From Polaribacter sp. L3A8 (lineage in GTDB: Bacteria > Bacteroidota > Bacteroidia > Flavobacteriales > Flavobacteriaceae): DNA of 64,000 nt. The position numbers were made by a program, and so were the translations under genes. Positions 58,699 through 64,000 of the stretch are shown piece after piece. Numbering within the stretch: position 1 is the stretch's first letter; the number at the start of each line of letters is the position of its first letter. Under the pieces are notes generated by a model. It was given only the letters and a program-made list of their open reading frames with translations, was not told the origin of the DNA and searched no databases. The stretch lies in assembly GCF_009796785.1 (NCBI RefSeq), contig NZ_CP047026.1, forward strand, positions 1,820,001 to 1,884,000, given 5' to 3'.

Positions 58699-61353
58699 TT
58701 GCAAACAAACCTATCATACATTCTTTTATTCTGCGCTATATTTTTTATAGAAATAGGCTTTTCTCAAGAGCTAAAATCTAAAAATGTAACAGCACTTTCT
58801 ACTTCTAAGAAAGACTCTATTTTTAATGGTAAAAAAGATTCATTAGCCTTAAGAAAAACGGACACCATTGCGTTAGACTCTTTAAAGCCTAAAGAAACTA
58901 TAGAAGACCTTATTGTACACGTTGCCAAAGATTATACTATTCAGGATGCAAAGAACAAAACAGTTACTCTTTATAATGAAGCGAATATTACGTATACAGA
59001 CATCGATTTAAAGGCAGGTATAATAGTTGTAGATTATAAAAAAAACACGGTTTTTGCTAAAGGAATTATAGATAGCACAGGATATACACAGCGACCTGTT
59101 TTTAAACAAGGTAGCCAAGAATCTGAACAAGATTCTATTATTTATAATTTAAAAAGTAAAAAGGCTTTAATTTATGGTCTAAAAACCAAACAAGGAGAAA
59201 TGTTTACCTATGGTGAAAAAACCAAACGTGTAAATGATTCTACAGTTTACATTAGAAACATACGTTTTACTACTTCAGAAAAGAAAGTACCCGATTATTA
59301 TATTGCAACAGACAAAGCCAAATTAGTTCCCGGAAAAAAAATCATTGTAGGGACAAGTAATTTAGTTTTAGCAGACATACCTACACCAATCTTTTTACCT
59401 TTTGCTTATTTTCCGATAACAGAAACAAGTGTTTCTGGTTTTTTAATTCCGGCTTTTGATACTGGTAGTAGTGATCGTGGTATTGGTTTTCAAAATGGTG
59501 GTTATTATTTTGCAATTAGCGACTATATGGATTTAACCGTTTTGGGTGATGTCTATTCTAACGGAAGTTGGGGTTCTAGAATCTCTTCTAATTACAGAAA
59601 AAGATATCGTTTTAGTGGTTCTTTTAGTTTAAATTTTGAAAATAACATTAACGGAATTAGAGGATTTGATAATTATAGCAAAGCAAACAATTTTAATATC
59701 AGATGGTCTCATAGTCAAGATGCAAAAGCAAGCCCAAACTCTAGATTTACAGCTTCTGTAAACTTAGGTAGTAGTAAGTTCTTTAGAGAATCTCAAAATC
59801 AATTTAATGTTTCTCAGACACAAACAAACACACTTAGTTCTTCTATAAATTACAGTAAAACATTTGTTGGCACGCCTTTTAACATGAACCTTACGGCGAG
59901 TCATCAACAAAATACAAATACAGAAGAAATTACGATGACTTTACCATCGTTAACGGTAAACATGAACAGAGTATACCCATTTGCAGGAAAAGGTGGTGTA
60001 CAAAAAACTCCTATTCAAAAAATGGGTTTTAATTACACCATGCAAGGTCAGTATTTAATTAATACAAATGATGACGAGTTTTTTACCCCTAAAATGTTTG
60101 AAACTGCAAGATCTGGTGTACAACACAAAACAGGAACCAGCACAAACATAAAGGCTTTTAAATACTTTACGTTATCCCCAAGTGCTAATTATGAAGAAAC
60201 TTGGCAATTTGATTATATTCAAAAAAACTACGACATTACAGACAATGTTGTAGTAACCGATACACTTAGAGGTTTTAAAAGTTATAGAGAATACAACGCT
60301 GGTTTAAGTTTATCTACAAATATTTATGGTACATTCAATTTTAAGAAAGGACGCTTAAAAACAATTAGACATACTTTTAGACCTTCCGTTTCTTATTCTT
60401 ACAGACCCGATTTTAAAGATAAATACATACAACAAGTACAACAAAGTGCAGATGCTACTGATTTATTAGACTACACCGTTTATGACCAAGGTATTTACGG
60501 AGCTCCATCTTCTGGCTTAAGTAACTCTATTGGTATTTCATTAAACAACGTAATTGAGGCCAAGGTAGCACCAAAAGACCCCGAAAGCGATGAAGAGGAT
60601 GAAAAAATTACTATTTTAAATAATTTAAATTTTAGTAGTTCATATAATATTGCTGCAGACAGTTTAAGATGGTCTCCTGTAAGTTTTTCTGCAGGAACAC
60701 GTTTATTTAAAGATAAGCTATCTGTTAACTTAAGTGGTTCTATGGATCCTTATAAAGTAAACAGTAATGGAGTAAGAATTAATGAATACAATGCAAACAT
60801 CTTACGTTTAACCAATGCAAGTTTAACAGCTAATTATTCTATCTCTAGTGCTGATTTTGATAAAGACAAGAAAGACAAACAAAAAAACAACAACGCAAAT
60901 AACACTCCTGATGTTATTGGTGCAGATATAAACCCAACAGATCGATTTGGAGAACAAAAAGGCATTAATACTGAAGAAAAAGATAAGAACAAAGAAGCAA
61001 AATTATATAGATCAGACATTCCTTGGTCTATCAATTTAGCATATTCTACAAGTTACACCAATAATGGTATAGATGGTGGAAATATAGGTATACACAGTAT
61101 TATGTTTAGTGGTAATTTAGAGTTATCTCCTAAATGGAAAATGGGTTATTCTTCTGGGTATGATGTTAAAGGAGGTGCATTTACGTTTTCTAGATTTAAT
61201 TTTACCAGAGACTTAGATAGCTGGCAATTTAATTTTAACTGGGTTCCTTTTGGTACAAATTCTTCTTATACCTTTTTTATTGGGGTAAAATCTTCTGTGT
61301 TATCAGATCTTAAGTGGGATAAAAACAAACCAGCAGATAGAAGGTTATTCTAG
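58699..61353 (+). CDS. LptD-like LPS-assembly outer membrane protein
   Basis: 884 residues, TTG start, signal peptide MQTNLSYILLFCAIFFIEIGFSQ. An N-terminal OstA-like domain (residues 60-250; VTLYNEANITYTDIDLKAGIIVVDY, NLKSKKALIYGLKTKQGE, LADIPTPIFLPFAYFPI) is followed by a long barrel of alternating strands ending in WNFNWVPFGTNSSYTFFIGVKSSVLSDLKWD. This is the flavobacterial form of LptD, which inserts lipopolysaccharide in the outer leaflet; its partner LptE is not visible. Its TAG stop lies at the edge of a 6-copy 7-bp array. Confidence 0.87.
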   Translation: MQTNLSYILLFCAIFFIEIGFSQELKSKNVTALSTSKKDSIFNGKKDSLALRKTDTIALDSLKPKETIEDLIVHVAKDYTIQDAKNKTVTLYNEANITYTDIDLKAGIIVVDYKKNTVFAKGIIDSTGYTQRPVFKQGSQESEQDSIIYNLKSKKALIYGLKTKQGEMFTYGEKTKRVNDSTVYIRNIRFTTSEKKVPDYYIATDKAKLVPGKKIIVGTSNLVLADIPTPIFLPFAYFPITETSVSGFLIPAFDTGSSDRGIGFQNGGYYFAISDYMDLTVLGDVYSNGSWGSRISSNYRKRYRFSGSFSLNFENNINGIRGFDNYSKANNFNIRWSHSQDAKASPNSRFTASVNLGSSKFFRESQNQFNVSQTQTNTLSSSINYSKTFVGTPFNMNLTASHQQNTNTEEITMTLPSLTVNMNRVYPFAGKGGVQKTPIQKMGFNYTMQGQYLINTNDDEFFTPKMFETARSGVQHKTGTSTNIKAFKYFTLSPSANYEETWQFDYIQKNYDITDNVVVTDTLRGFKSYREYNAGLSLSTNIYGTFNFKKGRLKTIRHTFRPSVSYSYRPDFKDKYIQQVQQSADATDLLDYTVYDQGIYGAPSSGLSNSIGISLNNVIEAKVAPKDPESDEEDEKITILNNLNFSSSYNIAADSLRWSPVSFSAGTRLFKDKLSVNLSGSMDPYKVNSNGVRINEYNANILRLTNASLTANYSISSADFDKDKKDKQKNNNANNTPDVIGADINPTDRFGEQKGINTEEKDKNKEAKLYRSDIPWSINLAYSTSYTNNGIDGGNIGIHSIMFSGNLELSPKWKMGYSSGYDVKGGAFTFSRFNFTRDLDSWQFNFNWVPFGTNSSYTFFIGVKSSVLSDLKWDKNKPADRRLF

Positions 61354-61393
61354 TTAGCAGTTAGCAGTTAGCAGTTAGCAGTTAGCAGTTAGC
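61352..61393 (+). repeat. Heptanucleotide tandem array, AGTTAGC x6
   Basis: Six exact AGTTAGC units, beginning with the AG of the TAG stop codon (61351-61353) of the LptD-like gene. The array is followed by AAAAATAAAAACTTTGAAAC and further AAACTTTG units up to the ridA start. Confidence 0.95.
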
Positions 61394-61431
61394 AAAAATA
61401 AAAACTTTGAAACTTTGAAACTTTAAGAAAA

Positions 61432-61812
61432 ATGAAAATAATAATAACAACTACAAAAGCACCAGCTCCAATAGGCCCATATAACCAAGCGGTATTAAGT
61501 GGAAACACTTTATATACTTCTGGCCAAATAGCTATTAATCCTGATACAGGAGAACTTGTTTTAGACTCTATTAAAGAAGAAACAACACAAGTTATGGAAA
61601 ATTTAAAAGAAGTGTTAGCTGCCGCTGATATGACTTTCGAAAACGTAATTAAAACATCTATATTTATTTCTGATATGAATAACTTCGGAGAAATAAATGC
61701 TGTTTACGCAGCGTATTTTAATGAAGAAACTGCTCCGGCAAGAGAAACTGTAGAAGTAGCAAACTTACCTAAATTTGTTAATGTAGAAATAAGTGCTATT
61801 GCTGTAAAATAG
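61432..61812 (+). CDS. ridA: RidA-family reactive intermediate deaminase
   Basis: 126 residues; hydrolyses 2-aminoacrylate and related enamine/imine intermediates to keto acids, protecting PLP enzymes. APIGPYNQAVLSGNTLYTSGQIAI near 12-35, ETTQVMENLKEVLAAADMTFENVIKTSIFISDMNNF near 50-85 and the C-terminal ARETVEVANLPKFVNVEISAIAVK with the catalytic Arg in ARETV are family hallmarks. It sits between two 7-bp arrays; its TAG stop overlaps the first unit of the second one. Confidence 0.95.
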   Translation: MKIIITTTKAPAPIGPYNQAVLSGNTLYTSGQIAINPDTGELVLDSIKEETTQVMENLKEVLAAADMTFENVIKTSIFISDMNNFGEINAVYAAYFNEETAPARETVEVANLPKFVNVEISAIAVK

Positions 61813-61894
61813 TATTCAGTATTCAGTATTCAGTATTCAGTATTCAGTATTCAGTATTCAGTATTCAGTATTCAGTATTCAGTATTCAGTATTC
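61811..61894 (+). repeat. Heptanucleotide tandem array, AGTATTC x12
   Basis: Twelve exact AGTATTC units (84 bases), the first starting with the AG of the ridA TAG stop (61810-61812). The array contains no further stop codon in the unit, unlike AGTAAGC. It ends at AAAACTAAAAAAAACC, where the terminator begins. Confidence 0.95.
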
Positions 61895-61901
61895 AAAACT
61901 A

Positions 61902-61939
61902 AAAAAAACCTGATAGAAATTAATCTACCAGGTTTTTTT
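61902..61939. terminator. Bidirectional terminator between ridA and gapA
   Basis: AAAAAAACCTGATAGA pairs with TCTACCAGGTTTTTTT with one mismatch, with A and T tracts on either side. It lies between convergent ridA and gapA. Confidence 0.88.
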
Positions 61940-61958
61940 ATTGAATTTATTTTGAGTT

Positions 61959-62975
<1,017 letters not shown>

Positions 62976-62984
62976 TTAATTATT

Positions 62985-63968
62985 CTATGTTGTTATAATA
63001 TCAGAAATTCTAAGTAATTCATAGTTTATTGAATGACCACCTGAAATTGCTTCTTTAATATCTGTACTAATTACTTTATTATCTTTTAAACCTACCATTA
63101 GATTGGTTTTACCATCTAACAATAACTCTACTGCTTTTACACCTAATCTACTCGCTAAAACCCTATCAAAACAAGAAGGAGATCCTCCTCTTTGCATATG
63201 ACCAAGAATAGAAACTCTTACATCGTATTCTGGTAAGTTTTCTTCTACATATTTAGCTAGTTCGTAAACATTTTTACCAGATTTATCACCTTCTGCCACT
63301 ACAACAATACTAGATGATTTACCTGCTCTTCTACTTTTCTCTAAAGACTCTAATAATCTATCTAAACCTAAGTCCTCTTCTGGAATTAAAATCTCCTCAG
63401 CACCTGCTCCTACACCTGCGTTTAAAGCAATAAAACCGGCATCACGCCCCATAACCTCTACAAAGAAAAGTCTGTTATGTGAAGATGCTGTATCTCTAAT
63501 TTTATCAATTGCCTCTACGGCTGTATTTAAAGCGGTATCATACCCTAGTGTATGTGATGTTCCAAAAATATCATTATCAATAGTTCCTGGAATCCCTATT
63601 ACAGGAAAACCAAATTCTTCGTTAAACAATACTGCTCCGGTAAAAGATCCATCTCCACCAATTACAACCATGGCATCTACTTCACGTTCTACTAAGTTTT
63701 CGTACGCTTTTTGTCTACCTTCTTTAGTTCTAAATCCTTTAGATCTAGCCGATTTTAAAATAGTTCCTCCTTTGTTAATAATATTATGAACGCTTCTTGC
63801 ATTTAAATCTACTAGATCGTCTTCAATTAAACCTTCATATCCTCTATAAATCCCTGCACAACCTAAACTATAATAAGCACAAGCTCTAACTACAGCTCTA
63901 ATTGCGGCGTTCATTCCTGGAGCGTCTCCCCCAGAAGTCATAACTGCTATTTTTTTTATTTTCTTCAT
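62985..63968 (-). CDS. pfkA: ATP-dependent 6-phosphofructokinase
   Basis: Phosphorylates fructose 6-phosphate to fructose 1,6-bisphosphate. 327 residues with the ATP site VMTSGGDAPGMNAAIRA near 9-25 (GGD motif), IGGDGSFTGA near 102-111, the catalytic PGTIDNDIFGT near 127-137 with Asp bases, and VEVMGRDAGFIALNAG near 166-181. The start (ATG 63968) is 32 bases from the window end, so its promoter lies at or beyond the edge; no promoter element is complete in the remaining bases. Confidence 0.96.
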   Translation of the reverse strand: MKKIKKIAVMTSGGDAPGMNAAIRAVVRACAYYSLGCAGIYRGYEGLIEDDLVDLNARSVHNIINKGGTILKSARSKGFRTKEGRQKAYENLVEREVDAMVVIGGDGSFTGAVLFNEEFGFPVIGIPGTIDNDIFGTSHTLGYDTALNTAVEAIDKIRDTASSHNRLFFVEVMGRDAGFIALNAGVGAGAEEILIPEEDLGLDRLLESLEKSRRAGKSSSIVVVAEGDKSGKNVYELAKYVEENLPEYDVRVSILGHMQRGGSPSCFDRVLASRLGVKAVELLLDGKTNLMVGLKDNKVISTDIKEAISGGHSINYELLRISDIITT

Positions 63969-64000
63969 ATATCTGATGTAAATTTACTGCTTTATACCCA

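Overview
The window is a low-GC (about 30% by eye), densely coded chromosomal segment of a Bacteroidota bacterium, most likely a marine Flavobacteriaceae member close to Polaribacter or Tenacibaculum. This rests on a type IX secretion C-terminal sorting domain, the Bacteroidota promoter form TTG-N17-21-TAnnTTTG upstream of several genes, A-rich start regions instead of strong Shine-Dalgarno sites, frequent TTG starts, a HemC-HemD fusion and the gene families present. Genus is inference. No rRNA, tRNA, CRISPR array, prophage or insertion sequence was recognised, and almost everything is chromosomal housekeeping.

Layout. 1-3.5 kb: end of a nucleotide-pool sanitiser (rdgB), a BtuCD/FecCD-type importer pair and an M28 lipoprotein peptidase. 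3.5-8.6 kb: TPR protein, pyrR-pyrB, a small STAS-like protein, a protein that is almost only a T9SS sorting domain, ribonuclease Z and a CoA-binding protein. 8.8-18.2 kb: fabH, htpG, cupin, DUF3124 lipoprotein, a cysteine-rich CarboxypepD_reg protein, a transglutaminase whose signal peptide looks frameshifted, a zinc peptidase, a secreted DUF6263-like protein and a 2-oxoacid dehydrogenase E2. 18.5-23.1 kb: a lone SF2 helicase with two C-terminal membrane helices, then a TPR-membrane-LuxR regulator.

23.3-36 kb is a heme biosynthesis locus. On the minus strand lie hemA, a hemC-hemD fusion, hemB, hemL, hemE, an HpcD-like isomerase, an EI24/CysZ-like membrane protein and hemF. Divergent from hemA are an AraC-type regulator, a SpoU methyltransferase, a VOC protein, hemH and a HemJ/CopD-like candidate protoporphyrinogen oxidase. 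Every step from glutamyl-tRNA to protoheme has a candidate here. The gaps of this locus are unusually rich in repeats.

36-44 kb: recR, a sodium/solute symporter, acyltransferase, HI0933-type flavoprotein, pdxH, SixA- and Ppx-like phosphatases and an OmpA-type protein. 44.6-46.7 kb: thioredoxin-like protein and a membrane LuxR-type regulator with an extracytoplasmic jelly-roll-like domain. 46.7-53.9 kb: menaquinone genes menE, menC, menA mixed with a CPBP protease, SRPBCC and UPF0173 proteins and two YdbS/YdbT-like PH-domain membrane proteins. 53.9-61.4 kb: SPOR lipoprotein, two Fe-S/CCG electron-transfer proteins, an MlaD-type protein, an amidase and an LptD-like protein. 61.4-64 kb: ridA, gapA, pfkA.

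The most unexpected structure is non-coding. Exact 7-bp tandem repeats (12xAGTAAGC, 6xAGTTAGC, 12xAGTATTC, 4xGCTTTAG, 3xTGAATTA) sit in gaps between genes, and five AGTnnnC-type tracts begin inside the stop codon of the upstream gene. Two of the arrays share an identical kind of tail (A-rich then AAACTTTG units) leading to the next start codon. GC-rich palindromes and a composite repeat occupy other gaps of the heme locus.
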